Source: CAYJAD01 sp964370835 (GTDB taxonomy: Bacteria; Desulfobacterota; Desulfovibrionia; Desulfovibrionales; Desulfovibrionaceae). From it: DNA of 64,000 bases. The position numbers and the translations under genes are program-made. The notes below the pieces were generated by a model that did no database searches, had not been told where the DNA came from, and saw nothing but the letters and a program-made list of their open reading frames with translations. The DNA is taken from positions 1 through 64,000 of the forward strand of contig CAYJLO010000006.1 of NCBI GenBank assembly GCA_964370835.1, written 5' to 3'. Numbering within the stretch: position 1 is the first letter of the stretch; the number at the start of each line of letters is the position of its first letter. Below are positions 36,790 through 45,602 of this stretch, in pieces.

Positions 36790-38049
36790 ATGTCGAAAAA
36801 TTACAATCCTTATGAAAATATGCTCTCAGTACTCCATACAGCGGCTGAAAAGCTTGGCATGCAACGTGACGAATACGTTGGTTTGTGCTATCCTGAGCGT
36901 GAATTGATTGTGTCTGTTCCAGTGACCATGGACGACGGGCACGTAGAAATTTTTCAAGGCTATCGTGTACAACATTGTAGCTCTCGCGGCCCTTGCAAAG
37001 GCGGCATTCGCTTCCACCCCGACGCAGATCTTGACGAAGTAAAAGCGCTTGCGGCGTGGATGACGTTTAAGTGCGCCATTGTTAACATTCCTTATGGTGG
37101 CGCCAAAGGCGGTGTAAAAGTAGACCCATCTAAACTTTCACGCCAAGAGCTCACTCGCCTCTCAAAGCGCTACATGGCGCAAATTTTGCCCATTGTAGGG
37201 CCTGAGCGTGACATCCCAGCACCTGATGTGAACACCGATGCGCAAGTGATGGCATGGATGATGGACGCTTACAGCGTATTCCATGGCTATGCTGTGCCCG
37301 CCGTTGTGACTGGTAAACCCTTAGAAATTGGTGGTTCGCTGGGTCGTGTAGAAGCCACGGGCAGAGGCGTTATGCTAACGCTAGAAAACTACCTACGCAA
37401 GACCAACCGCTCTTTTGAGGGCCTGCGCATTGCTGTGCAAGGCTTTGGTAATGTTGGCGGTATTGCCAGCCGCTTGTTGGTAGAGAAAGGGTGCCGCATT
37501 GTTGCCATAAGTGACGTGGGCGCAACTTTCTACAATCCTGACGGTATTAACGTGGAAAAAGCCATAGCCTACTCCCAAGAGTACGGTAAATCTCTTAAAG
37601 GCTACAACGAGCCAGGCCTTAAAAACATCACCACAAAAGAGTTCTGGGCATTGCCTGTGGACGTATTTTGCCCGGCCGCACTGGAAAACCAGATAAACGA
37701 ATCAAATGTGCATGATATTAAGGCAAGCATCATCATTGAAGGTGCCAACGGCCCCACTTCTGTTGAAGCCGATAAAATTCTACATGAAAAAGGTGTTGCG
37801 GTATTACCGGACGTACTCGCCAATGCCGGCGGCGTTGTGGTTTCCTATTTTGAATGGGTACAAAACTTGGAAGCCTTCATGTGGGAAGAAGACTATATCA
37901 ACACCCATTTGGCAAAAATCATGAGCAGAGCTTTTGACGAAATATGGGCAATCTCACAAGAAAAGCAGGTCCCCTTACGTATGGCAGGATACATGCTTGC
38001 TTTGCAACGTGTTGTAAAAGCAAAGCAATTGCGTGGCATGTTCCCATAA
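36790..38049 (+). CDS. gdhA: Glutamate dehydrogenase (Glu/Leu/Phe/Val dehydrogenase family)
   Basis: Reversible oxidative deamination of glutamate to 2-oxoglutarate. The active-site region GGIRFHPDADLDEVKALAAWMTFK holds the substrate lysines, followed by PYGGAKGGVKVDP (about 98-110) and the Rossmann motif GFGNVGG (about 219-225). The 419-aa length fits hexameric bacterial and archaeal NAD-type enzymes rather than the 450-aa NADP type. AAAGGAG precedes the ATG. Codon use looks slightly less G/C-rich at third positions than neighbours, as expected for a highly expressed gene. Monocistronic. Confidence 0.94.
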   Translation: MSKNYNPYENMLSVLHTAAEKLGMQRDEYVGLCYPERELIVSVPVTMDDGHVEIFQGYRVQHCSSRGPCKGGIRFHPDADLDEVKALAAWMTFKCAIVNIPYGGAKGGVKVDPSKLSRQELTRLSKRYMAQILPIVGPERDIPAPDVNTDAQVMAWMMDAYSVFHGYAVPAVVTGKPLEIGGSLGRVEATGRGVMLTLENYLRKTNRSFEGLRIAVQGFGNVGGIASRLLVEKGCRIVAISDVGATFYNPDGINVEKAIAYSQEYGKSLKGYNEPGLKNITTKEFWALPVDVFCPAALENQINESNVHDIKASIIIEGANGPTSVEADKILHEKGVAVLPDVLANAGGVVVSYFEWVQNLEAFMWEEDYINTHLAKIMSRAFDEIWAISQEKQVPLRMAGYMLALQRVVKAKQLRGMFP

Positions 38050-38113
38050 GCCATATGGATAATGCCAAATTCTGCTAAGATTCTGGCACAATTTGACAAT
38101 GCTAAAATAAAAC

Positions 38114-38146
38114 AAAGCCTCCTAGCTGTGAACAGCGGGAGGCTTT
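38114..38146 (+). terminator. Terminator of gdhA
   Basis: AAAGCCTCC pairs with GGAGGCTTT, with an inner GCTGT/ACAGC stem. It is followed by ATAATATAT rather than a clean T-run, so its strength is uncertain. Confidence 0.6.
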
Positions 38147-38252
38147 ATAATATATATGGACATACATGACCGGGGACCAAACCAACGGGCGCACAAAGTG
38201 CGTTTATGTTAGGTGACACTTTAAGTAATTTTTCAGTGTCGACTATCTAAAA

Positions 38253-38378
38253 CAGGCTGTTCAAAAAGGGTGAAATGCAAGGAAAAATGAAAAAGCAGGA
38301 CACGCCGTGTATATAGACATACACAAGTGGTCTGCTTTTTTATTTTGACGCAGTAGTTTGCCCTTTTTCAACAGCCTG
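38253..38378 (-). repeat. Long palindromic 3'-end element, copy A (after rnj)
   Basis: Imperfect 126-bp palindrome. Outer arms CAGGCTGTT-AAAAAGGG and CCCTTTTT-AACAGCCTG; inner stem AAAAAGCAG (38290-38298) with CTGCTTTTT (38332-38340). It begins directly at the rnj stop codon (38379). Strand is given relative to that gene. Read from rnj, the inner stem is followed by a T-rich stretch, so it can act as a terminator. About 80% alike to copy C by eye. Confidence 0.85.
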
Positions 38379-40058
38379 CTACACGACGGAAATGATGGGC
38401 ACCACTATGGGATCCCTATCCACCACGCGTCTAAAGAAACGACGTAACGAGGCACGAATACCATCATGCAAGCGGCTCACATTGTTAGCGCCAACTTCTT
38501 CAAGCTGGTCCAGCACAAGACATTGCGCATCTTCAAGTAGGTGGCGTAATTGCATTTCGAACACAAATCCCTTGGAATGTATCTCGGGCCCGTGTAGAAC
38601 CTTGCCCGTTTCATCATCCACCACCAAGACCACAAAGACTATGCCTTCGCCGCCCAAAATTTGGCGCTCACGTAGCACGGCATGCCCCACATCGCCCACG
38701 CCTTTACCGTCCACCAAGGTACGATCGGCGGCAATTTTAGGTTCACGGCGAATGCTATCCGCAAGCAATGTGATGGGGTCGCCATCTTCCAATAAATATG
38801 TACAGCTTTCGGGCACGCCACATTCTTGAGCCAGACGACAGTGCTTCACAAGATGCCTGTATTCTCCGTGAATGGGCACAAAGTTTTGCGGACGTGTGGC
38901 ATAAAAGATATCTTTGAGCTCTTCTTTATGGGCATGACCCGAAGCGTGAATGGCGCGCACATTTTCATAATACACCTCAGCACCCTGCCTATACATGCCA
39001 TTAATCATGGCAGAAATGGTGCGCGCATTGCCAGGAATCATGCGTGAAGACATGATAATGGTATCCCCTTCCTGCACAGAAAGCTGTCTGTGACCGCCCA
39101 TGACCATGCGCGATAAAGCCGACAAGGGCTCGCCCTGCGCACCGGTGACCAAAAGAATAATTCTTTCGGGCGACACATCGGGCACGCCATTGTGCGCATT
39201 ATAAAAAGAGGGAGGCATGCGGATAAAACCAAGATCTTTGGCTTTTTCAATATTATTGGCCAAAGACTTACCGCTGATGACCACCGTACGATCGGTGGCG
39301 CGCGCAATATCAAAGACCTCTTGTATGCGGTGGATATGGCTGGAAAACAGCGTAATAATCACGCGCTTTTGCGCCTTTTCCACAATGGCCTGCAAAGAGT
39401 CCTTCACCTCGCGCTCAGAAAGGGTACGCCCTTCACGCTCCACGTTGGTGGAGTCTGAAAGCAATAAACGTAAACCCTGCTCTCCGGCAAATTCTTCAAA
39501 AAGACGCACGTCGGTGCCACTGCCTTCCAAGGGATGTGGGTCTATCTTAAAGTCACCTGTGTGCAACACATTGCCCACGGGCGTGGTCACCGCCAGAGCA
39601 AATCCATCGGGAATGGAGTGACACACGGGGAAAAAGCGAAAGAGAAAATCCCCCACAGCCAGAGGCTTTTGGCGTGGTTCTTCAAAGATTTCTCCCTTCA
39701 TGACCACGAGCTCCACTCTATCCAAAAGACCGCGTTCACGCAGTTTATGCTCCACTAAAGCCAGCGTAAAGGCCGAGCCATAAATTTTGATGCCGCGCAC
39801 CAAGGGCACCAGCCACGGCAAAGCGCCAATGTGGTCTTCGTGGCCGTGGGTGAGCACTATACCAAGCAATCGATCGCGAATGGAAAGAATATGTTCAAAA
39901 GAGGGGATGATAACATCAATGCCTAAATGTGAATCGTCCGGAAACATGAGCCCGCAATCCACCATGACAATGCCCTGAGGGCCTTCCCATAGTTGACAGT
40001 TAAGGCCAATTTCACCCATCCCACCAAGGGGAGTAATGGTAACAAAAGTATCTTGCAT
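38379..40058 (-). CDS. rnj: Ribonuclease J
   Basis: Metallo-beta-lactamase/beta-CASP nuclease with endonuclease and 5'-3' exonuclease activity on RNA. The zinc motif THGHEDHIGALP lies near residues 70-81. Other landmarks: GDFKIDPHPLEG, LLSDSTNVEREG, and the beta-CASP motifs TLFSSHIHR, SGHAHKEEL and HGEYRHL. Length is 559 aa, with a C-terminal domain of about 110 residues. No clear SD precedes the ATG. Having RNase J in a proteobacterium is usual for deltaproteobacteria. The stop codon is followed at once by a long palindromic element. Confidence 0.94.
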   Translation of the reverse strand: MQDTFVTITPLGGMGEIGLNCQLWEGPQGIVMVDCGLMFPDDSHLGIDVIIPSFEHILSIRDRLLGIVLTHGHEDHIGALPWLVPLVRGIKIYGSAFTLALVEHKLRERGLLDRVELVVMKGEIFEEPRQKPLAVGDFLFRFFPVCHSIPDGFALAVTTPVGNVLHTGDFKIDPHPLEGSGTDVRLFEEFAGEQGLRLLLSDSTNVEREGRTLSEREVKDSLQAIVEKAQKRVIITLFSSHIHRIQEVFDIARATDRTVVISGKSLANNIEKAKDLGFIRMPPSFYNAHNGVPDVSPERIILLVTGAQGEPLSALSRMVMGGHRQLSVQEGDTIIMSSRMIPGNARTISAMINGMYRQGAEVYYENVRAIHASGHAHKEELKDIFYATRPQNFVPIHGEYRHLVKHCRLAQECGVPESCTYLLEDGDPITLLADSIRREPKIAADRTLVDGKGVGDVGHAVLRERQILGGEGIVFVVLVVDDETGKVLHGPEIHSKGFVFEMQLRHLLEDAQCLVLDQLEEVGANNVSRLHDGIRASLRRFFRRVVDRDPIVVPIISVV

Positions 40059-40533
40059 ATATTTTTTTCGGCGCTACCCGTGCTTGAAATTGGAGAATAA
40101 AGCCGCTCACAGCGCTGAAAATCATAAGGACTGTGTGAAAAAGAAAAAAATGAACTTTTTTGGGCTAAGGTAACGCTTTTCCTTGGGCATGTATATACAC
40201 ACATTGCAGAGCACTGGCAATACGCTTATATAACATCTGCGTAACAGGCCCATGGCACCTGAACTATGCCCCCCTAAACACACGCGCACGTGGCGAACAT
40301 TACAAGCTATATTTAAACAGCTTATCAGTTTTTTTCACTTGCCACAGGCTAAAAAAAGTCTAAAAAATCTCTTGAAAAAAAGTCCAAAGCAATGCATTGT
40401 GCCCTATACATTTATGCTATTTTGCCAAAAAAGCCCCTTGAGTACGGTGTATTAGACCACAACAAGCAAGGTTTTTTTGGGACTTTCATATCAAAAAAAC
40501 TTTGCAAGGCTTTCAATGCCCCGAGGGAGAATC
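40059..40533. other. Intergenic region between divergent rnj and tol operon
   Basis: 475 bases. Both upstream regions must be here. I see no confident -35/-10 pair, no hairpin with a T-run and no supported gene; the frame at 40252-40455 has no SD and no recognisable product. Confidence 0.5.
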
Positions 40534-41214
40534 ATGGAATTTAGTTTTTTTCAAATGGTAAAAGAAGCCAGCCTCATTGCGCAAATGGTGTTGGCATTAT
40601 TGGTACTTATGTCCATCGTAAGCTGGGCACTTATGTTTCAAAAATGGTTCATGCTGGGCGCTGCCAAAAAAAAGGCCACTCAAGGTATGGCTCGCTTTGA
40701 ACAAGCCAAAGATTTGCGCGAAGCCGTACAGTCTTTAGGATCCGATCCGGCATCTCCATTGTATTTTGTGGCCCACCAAGGGGTTATGGAATTTAATAAG
40801 TCTAAAGAGTTGGGCAATTCTTCCGAAATCGTGGTGGACAACGTGAACCGCTCCTTACAATTGGGCGTGGGCACAGAAATCACCCGCATGCATCGCAAAT
40901 TGGCTCTTTTGGCAACCACCGCCAACACGGCGCCCTTCATTGGTCTTTTTGGTACCGTTTGGGGCATCATGCACTCCTTCCACTCCATAGGCATGCTCAA
41001 ATCTGCTTCCCTTGCCACGGTGGCCCCCGGTATTTCCGAAGCCCTTGTGGCCACGGCCATTGGCCTTGGTGTGGCTGTACCTGCCACGGTGGGGTATAAT
41101 ATTTTTCTCGGCAAACTTAGCCAAATCGAAAATATGCTCACCACCTTTGCCGGTGTATTTTTGAACCGCGTACAACGCGAAATCAACGCGCAAAGACCAA
41201 GCACAAAGGCATAA
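40534..41214 (+). CDS. tolQ: Tol-Pal system proton channel subunit TolQ
   Basis: Inner-membrane MotA/TolQ/ExbB-type proton channel protein with three helices (about 8-30, 125-150 and 165-190). The family segment APFIGLFGTVWGIMHSF and the last helix VAPGISEALVATAIGLGVAVPATVGYN are present. GGGAG precedes the ATG at 40534; the longer frame from 40477 has no SD. 226 aa. First gene of tolQ-tolR-tolA-(TolA-like)-tolB. Confidence 0.95.
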   Translation: MEFSFFQMVKEASLIAQMVLALLVLMSIVSWALMFQKWFMLGAAKKKATQGMARFEQAKDLREAVQSLGSDPASPLYFVAHQGVMEFNKSKELGNSSEIVVDNVNRSLQLGVGTEITRMHRKLALLATTANTAPFIGLFGTVWGIMHSFHSIGMLKSASLATVAPGISEALVATAIGLGVAVPATVGYNIFLGKLSQIENMLTTFAGVFLNRVQREINAQRPSTKA

Positions 41215-41217
41215 ACC

Positions 41218-41664
41218 ATGGGCGCAAATGTAGGAAAAAGCAATGGCTTTGTGGCCGATATTAACGTGACGCCCTTTGTGGACGTCATGCTGGTGGTGCT
41301 CATTATTTTCATGGTGGCAACGCCCATGATGAGTGAAGGATTGGAAGTGGACTTACCCCAAACCAAGCATGTGGACGTACTGCCCACCGAGCATGAAAAC
41401 CTCACCCTCACCGTGCAAAGAGACGGCACCATATATTTAGACGAGTACACCGTGTCTTTGGAAGACCTTGGGTCTAAACTTGTCACGCTGGTGAAGGAAC
41501 AAAACAAAGGGTTGTTCTTGCAAGCCGACAAAGAAGTGCCCTACGGCGTGGTGGTGGACGTCATGGCCCATATTAAAGCCGCCGGCATTGAAAAACTGGG
41601 TGTCATAGCCATGCGCACCGAAGCCGCGGCTCCAGCCTCAGCCCCAGAAAAGGGCGGTAAGTAA
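41218..41664 (+). CDS. tolR: Tol-Pal system protein TolR (ExbD family)
   Basis: Single-helix inner-membrane protein with the proton-carrying Asp in VTPFVDVMLVVLIIFMV (about residues 18-34), then a periplasmic domain with the LPQTKH segment. 148 aa. It begins three bases after the tolQ stop. Confidence 0.94.
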   Translation: MGANVGKSNGFVADINVTPFVDVMLVVLIIFMVATPMMSEGLEVDLPQTKHVDVLPTEHENLTLTVQRDGTIYLDEYTVSLEDLGSKLVTLVKEQNKGLFLQADKEVPYGVVVDVMAHIKAAGIEKLGVIAMRTEAAAPASAPEKGGK

Positions 41665-41670
41665 ATTCCC

Positions 41671-42624
41671 ATGCAATTTCTTGCTTTAGTTCTTTCCATT
41701 ACCTTACATGTGGGCCTTGTGGCCGGCATGTTTTTATGGCCCAGCGGTTCTAACCTTGAGGTGAAAGACGCGCCCGTCTTCATTTCCTTGGTGGAAGGCG
41801 ACCTTGGCGGAAACAATGCGCCCTCGCCCATCTTGGGCGCGGCGGGTAAACCTGCAGAAAAAATTGCACCCTCTTTACCCTCCAAGGAGATTGCTCCCCC
41901 TTCTCTACCCAAAGCAGAAGAAGTTCCCGTGGTGCCCGAAGAAATAAAAAAGGCTGAGCCTGTGGAAGAAGTGAAACAAGCCAAGCCGGAGCCTAAGCCT
42001 TTACCCAAACCCGAGCCAAAACCGGAACCCAAGGTTGAAATTCCCAAGCCGGAGCCCAAGCCAGAGCCTAAAAAGCCGGAACCTAAACCGGAACCTAAGC
42101 CGGAGCCTAAGCCGGAGCCTAAACCAGAAGTCAAAAAGCCGGAACCCAAAAAAGAAGTTAAGGAAAAGCCCAAGGAAGCCACAGCTCCTGCCAAAAAACC
42201 TGCGCCCAAGCCAGCCAAAAAGCCGGCTCCGGCCAAGCCCAAGGACGATCCCATTGCGCGCGCTTTGGCAGAAGCCAAGAAAAATGCCGGTGGTTTTGAA
42301 GGCGGCGGCGGCGGTCAAGGCGAAGGTGCTGGCGGCGGAAATCTTAACGATGTGTATATTGGTCAAGTGATGATGGCGGTGCGTCCCAATTGGGATTTTG
42401 AATCTGCCACACGTGTGAACTTTGTTTCCGAAGTGGACGTGAAACTTAATTCCCGCGGGCAAGTGCTTTCTGCCAAATTATACAAAAGCTCTGGCAATGC
42501 GCAATACGATGCCAGCACGGTAAATGCCGTCTTGCGCACGGGTGAAGCCAATATGTTTCCGGGGCCACCCACATCGCACTACCATAATTTACGTTTGGTC
42601 TTTACCCGAGATATGATGCAATAA
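41671..42624 (+). CDS. tolA: Tol-Pal system protein TolA
   Basis: Inner-membrane anchored, periplasm-spanning protein that couples TolQR energy to outer-membrane constriction at division. It has one N-terminal helix (about 4-22) and a long Pro-Glu-Pro-Lys repeat linker (about 95-195, many EPKP units). A Gly-rich hinge (GGGGQGEGAGGG) follows, then a TonB/TolA-type C-terminal domain (about 220-317, with VGQVMMAVRPNW-like start and YDASTVNAVLR). The linker repeat makes long spurious frames on the opposite strand. 317 aa. Confidence 0.9.
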   Translation: MQFLALVLSITLHVGLVAGMFLWPSGSNLEVKDAPVFISLVEGDLGGNNAPSPILGAAGKPAEKIAPSLPSKEIAPPSLPKAEEVPVVPEEIKKAEPVEEVKQAKPEPKPLPKPEPKPEPKVEIPKPEPKPEPKKPEPKPEPKPEPKPEPKPEVKKPEPKKEVKEKPKEATAPAKKPAPKPAKKPAPAKPKDDPIARALAEAKKNAGGFEGGGGGQGEGAGGGNLNDVYIGQVMMAVRPNWDFESATRVNFVSEVDVKLNSRGQVLSAKLYKSSGNAQYDASTVNAVLRTGEANMFPGPPTSHYHNLRLVFTRDMMQ

Positions 42625-42641
42625 CCATTGAGGAAAAATCC

Positions 42642-43937
42642 ATGTGGAAAAAAATATCCGTTCTGAGCTGTTTACCTCTATGCCTCTGTATAAACGTAGC
42701 CCATGGGGCCAGTGTGGTTTCCGCCGACCATAAGGGCGGCTATTCTGCCTTGGTCATGGATGAAGTTTTACAATACTGGACAGCCCAAGGTCAGCAAGAC
42801 AAGCCCACACGTATTCTTTTGGAAATAGCCGGTGACGGCTCTTTGGAAAATTGTAGAATGCTCAGCTCTTCCGGCTCTGAAAAGGCCGATGAAATGGCTT
42901 GCGAAAGTGCTCAGAAGGCATCCCCCTTTGTGGCGCACCCGCATAATATACCCAGTGATGTGTATATATCCTTTTGGACAGGTGAGGCCAAAGCTCCCGA
43001 GAAAAAAGAGGAAAGCACATCTGCACAGGATGAAAAAGTCTTAGAGGGAAAACCTTCACAAGCCAGTGTAGCAGAAAAACCTCTTGCGGATGAGCAAGAA
43101 CAAGCCCCCAAAGCCACTTCAGAAAAAGCCGACACACAAGCCACAGCCGCAAGTGAAGAAAAAGCTGTGGAAAGCCCAGAAGAAAAAGAGAGCAAAGCCA
43201 CACCGATTTCAGAAATGGATGCCCCGGCTGCAGAAAATACCATGGTGCATGCTGGCATTGATTATTCTCGTCCAAGGCCCATCCCTGCAAGCCTTCTCCC
43301 CTTGGGAAAACTGTCCGGTGCAAAATTACCGCCCAGCAAGGAGCCCCTACCCGCCGAGTTGAAAAAGAATTCTAAACCTGACGCAGACATGCCCAAAAAA
43401 GAAAAAGAGGTAAGCGTCAAGGAAAGTCCCTCGAAAAAGGCCCCTGCTGAGCAGGCTCATAAGGAAGATGCGTCCCCAGAAACTTCCACAGGAAAAGCCA
43501 CAGGAAAAGCCACAGGAAAGTCCAGCGAGGACTCCAAGGAAAAGCCCCTCAGCGCAGAACAGGCTCATGATGAAAAAGCCAGCAAGGATAAAGCCGCCCC
43601 CTATGCCAAGGGCAAAGAGCCTTTTATCCAAGAAAATCGCCGTGGCCAAGTCATGGATGAAGTGGACTATTATGTGGAAAAAGTCATCCGCAAGGTACGC
43701 CCCGTGGTGGAATTTCCCTTGGGCTTACGCCCTGGCATCGTGTCTGCTTCAGTGGTCATGGAGATACAAGCCAATGGCACCATCACCGATGTGTATTTAT
43801 CCAGTTCCAGCCGAAATAAAGCCTTGGATGAAGCCTTGGTGGCGGCCACGAAAAAAGTTTCCGGCTTGGCGGCGCACCCCACGGGTAAACCCCAAGAGTT
43901 GTATCTCATATACATGGTAGAAACTCCCAAACCTTAA
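42642..43937 (+). CDS. Secreted protein with two TolA/TonB-C-like domains
   Basis: 431 aa, with a cleavable-type signal peptide (about 1-23, ending AHGA) instead of a retained membrane anchor. A first TolA/TonB-C-like domain lies at about 28-115 (VMDEVLQYWTAQGQ then RILLEIAGDGSLENCRMLSSSGSEKADEMACESAQKA). A Lys/Glu/Ala-rich disordered linker follows (about 120-325). A second such domain is at the end (about 330-431; VDYYVEKVIRKVRPVVEFP, then SVVMEIQANGTITDVYLSSSS). It sits between tolA and tolB in the same operon. Presumably it works with Tol-Pal; the exact job is unknown. GAGG precedes the ATG. Confidence 0.75.
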   Translation: MWKKISVLSCLPLCLCINVAHGASVVSADHKGGYSALVMDEVLQYWTAQGQQDKPTRILLEIAGDGSLENCRMLSSSGSEKADEMACESAQKASPFVAHPHNIPSDVYISFWTGEAKAPEKKEESTSAQDEKVLEGKPSQASVAEKPLADEQEQAPKATSEKADTQATAASEEKAVESPEEKESKATPISEMDAPAAENTMVHAGIDYSRPRPIPASLLPLGKLSGAKLPPSKEPLPAELKKNSKPDADMPKKEKEVSVKESPSKKAPAEQAHKEDASPETSTGKATGKATGKSSEDSKEKPLSAEQAHDEKASKDKAAPYAKGKEPFIQENRRGQVMDEVDYYVEKVIRKVRPVVEFPLGLRPGIVSASVVMEIQANGTITDVYLSSSSRNKALDEALVAATKKVSGLAAHPTGKPQELYLIYMVETPKP

Positions 43938-43992
43938 CTATATTTGGGCGTCATCGCTTAATATAAAAATTATTCTTCTCCAGGAGGATGTT

Positions 43993-45300
43993 ATGAAAAA
44001 ACGTTTTTATGCGGCCCTGTTTGGCATGATGTGCCTATTATGCGCCGGATTTGGCCCTGCACAAGCGGCAGTGAAGGTGGACATTTATGGCCCCGGTCAA
44101 AACCTCATCAATCTGGCCCTCACACAGCCCATCAAAGGCCCCAATATGCCTGCCACGGGCCTTGCCACCCAATTGCAAGAACTTGTGCAGCAAAACATGT
44201 CCATTTTGCCCTTCTTGTCCTTAACTGCCGACTCCAAAGTGCTTGGCGGTACCACCTTGGCAGGGTATGAACCACCCAGCCTTGATTTTAAACGCTTCCA
44301 ATTGGCTGGTTCTGACATTGTGGTCACCTCCTACTGGCCCAATGATAATACCGTGCAAATGCGTGCCTTTGAAACCCTCAGTGGTAAGCGTCTTTTTGGT
44401 AAAGAATATCCCAATCTCAACGCCAACGATTTAACCACCGTGGCCGATCGCTTCAGCGCAGACCTGCTGGAAGTTATCATTGGTAATGGCGATTTATTCC
44501 GCTCCACCTTGGCTTTTGTGCGCAAAGAAGGCAAACTCAATGCTCACGTGTGGACCGTGCGCCCCACGGGCCGAGATCTTAAGCAAGTCACCCGCTTAAA
44601 GGGTGAGTCCATGTCTCCTTCTTGGTCTCCCGACGGGCGTTTTGTGGTCTTTACCCACATTGACGATCGCTCCCATGGCCTTGGTATTTGGGATAGAAAT
44701 GCCGGCTCTGTGCGCCGTATTCGCTTCCCCGGAAACATTGTCATCGGCCCTGCCTATATGCCCAACAATCAAGTGGCTGTGAGCCTTTCCAATGGCCGCA
44801 ACCCTGATATTTTCACCTTGAACAGTGCATTTCAGCGTGCCGGTGCTTTGGAGCAAAATGACTCCATCAACGTATCGCCCTCCTTTGACCGTAGCGGTAC
44901 CAAGATGGCCTTTACCTCCAACCGCCTCGGCGGCCCGCAAATCTTCTTGAAAGATTTAAGCACAGGCTCTGTGCGCCGCGTGAGCCTCAATGGTGGGTAT
45001 AACACCGAAGCCTCTTTGTCCCCCGACGGAAGCCTTGTGGTGTATAGCCGCATGACCGATTTTGGGCATCGCATCTTTGTGCAGGACTTGGTTTCCGGCT
45101 CTGAAAGACAAATCACCTTTGGCCCTGGCAGTGACGAACAACCAGCCTTTTGTGGCGATAGTTACTCCATTGCCTTCACCTCCAGCCGCGGCGGCACCCG
45201 TGGTATTTACTTAACCACACGCAATGGCGCAGCCCCCAAGAAAATCAATACAGGTGTGGGCGATGCTTCCTTCCCCCGTTGGGGCATGACCAATAAATAA
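43993..45300 (+). CDS. tolB: Tol-Pal system protein TolB
   Basis: Periplasmic beta-propeller that connects TolA with Pal. Signal peptide about 1-26 (ending AQAA). An N-terminal TolB_N domain (about 27-155) is followed by propeller repeats of the WSPDGRFVVFTHID and LSPDGSLVVYSRM type. Length of 435 aa is normal. AGGAGGATGTT precedes the ATG. Pal normally follows tolB but is absent here; the next + strand gene is 1.7 kb away. Confidence 0.94.
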   Translation: MKKRFYAALFGMMCLLCAGFGPAQAAVKVDIYGPGQNLINLALTQPIKGPNMPATGLATQLQELVQQNMSILPFLSLTADSKVLGGTTLAGYEPPSLDFKRFQLAGSDIVVTSYWPNDNTVQMRAFETLSGKRLFGKEYPNLNANDLTTVADRFSADLLEVIIGNGDLFRSTLAFVRKEGKLNAHVWTVRPTGRDLKQVTRLKGESMSPSWSPDGRFVVFTHIDDRSHGLGIWDRNAGSVRRIRFPGNIVIGPAYMPNNQVAVSLSNGRNPDIFTLNSAFQRAGALEQNDSINVSPSFDRSGTKMAFTSNRLGGPQIFLKDLSTGSVRRVSLNGGYNTEASLSPDGSLVVYSRMTDFGHRIFVQDLVSGSERQITFGPGSDEQPAFCGDSYSIAFTSSRGGTRGIYLTTRNGAAPKKINTGVGDASFPRWGMTNK

Positions 45301-45325
45301 AACCTCACATCTCATAAATCATATG

Positions 45326-45360
45326 GGGATAGTTTTCATGAAGAAGGCTATCCCTTTTTT
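45326..45360 (+). terminator. Terminator of the tol operon
   Basis: GGGATAG (45326-45332) pairs with CTATCCC (45348-45354), followed by six T. Confidence 0.85.
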
Positions 45361-45545
45361 AGGCTTTGAGTATATTTTCCTTAACTAACCGATGCTTAAC
45401 AACGTATTTTCATACGCTTTTAAGAAAAGTACGCTCACTCCAAATACCCCTTTTCGGGGATACCAGAAGTAAATTCTAGCTTATTTTACGTGGTGGCAAT
45501 CCATACCTTTGCGTCACGCCCAGCAGAAAGCCTTTCATGTAAAAA

Positions 45546-45577
45546 CAAAAAAACCGCCCCTCAAATATGAGAAGCGG
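45546..45577 (-). terminator. Terminator downstream of the Pro-rich gene
   Basis: CCGC-CTCA (45554-45563) pairs with TGAG-GCGG (45568-45577) with a two-base internal loop; on the minus strand seven T follow. It lies beyond the long palindrome, so the gene has two tandem 3' structures. Confidence 0.7.
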
Positions 45578-45602
45578 CTCTTGAAAAATATATGCTAGCT
45601 TA

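Larger units (their letters stand above)
38050..38378. other. Convergent intergenic region gdhA / rnj
   Basis: 329 bases containing the gdhA terminator (38114-38146), a stretch GACATACATGACCGGGG (38159-38175) that matches the centre of the long palindrome at 45603-45753, and a full copy of the long palindrome (38253-38378). Confidence 0.6.

Noticed and set aside
38253..38378. Long palindromes as insertion sequences or MITEs
   Set aside because: No target-site duplications could be seen, and the exact placement at stop codons with fixed orientation fits a 3'-end RNA element better.
42000..42150. Regular direct repeats that could suggest a CRISPR-like array
   Set aside because: The repeats are short in-frame EPKP codon repeats inside tolA with no spacers; no cas genes are present.
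41541..42278. 245-codon minus-strand frame full of Gly/Ser/Leu repeats
   Set aside because: It is the antisense shadow of the tolA Pro-Glu-Pro-Lys repeat; long open frames arise there by composition alone.
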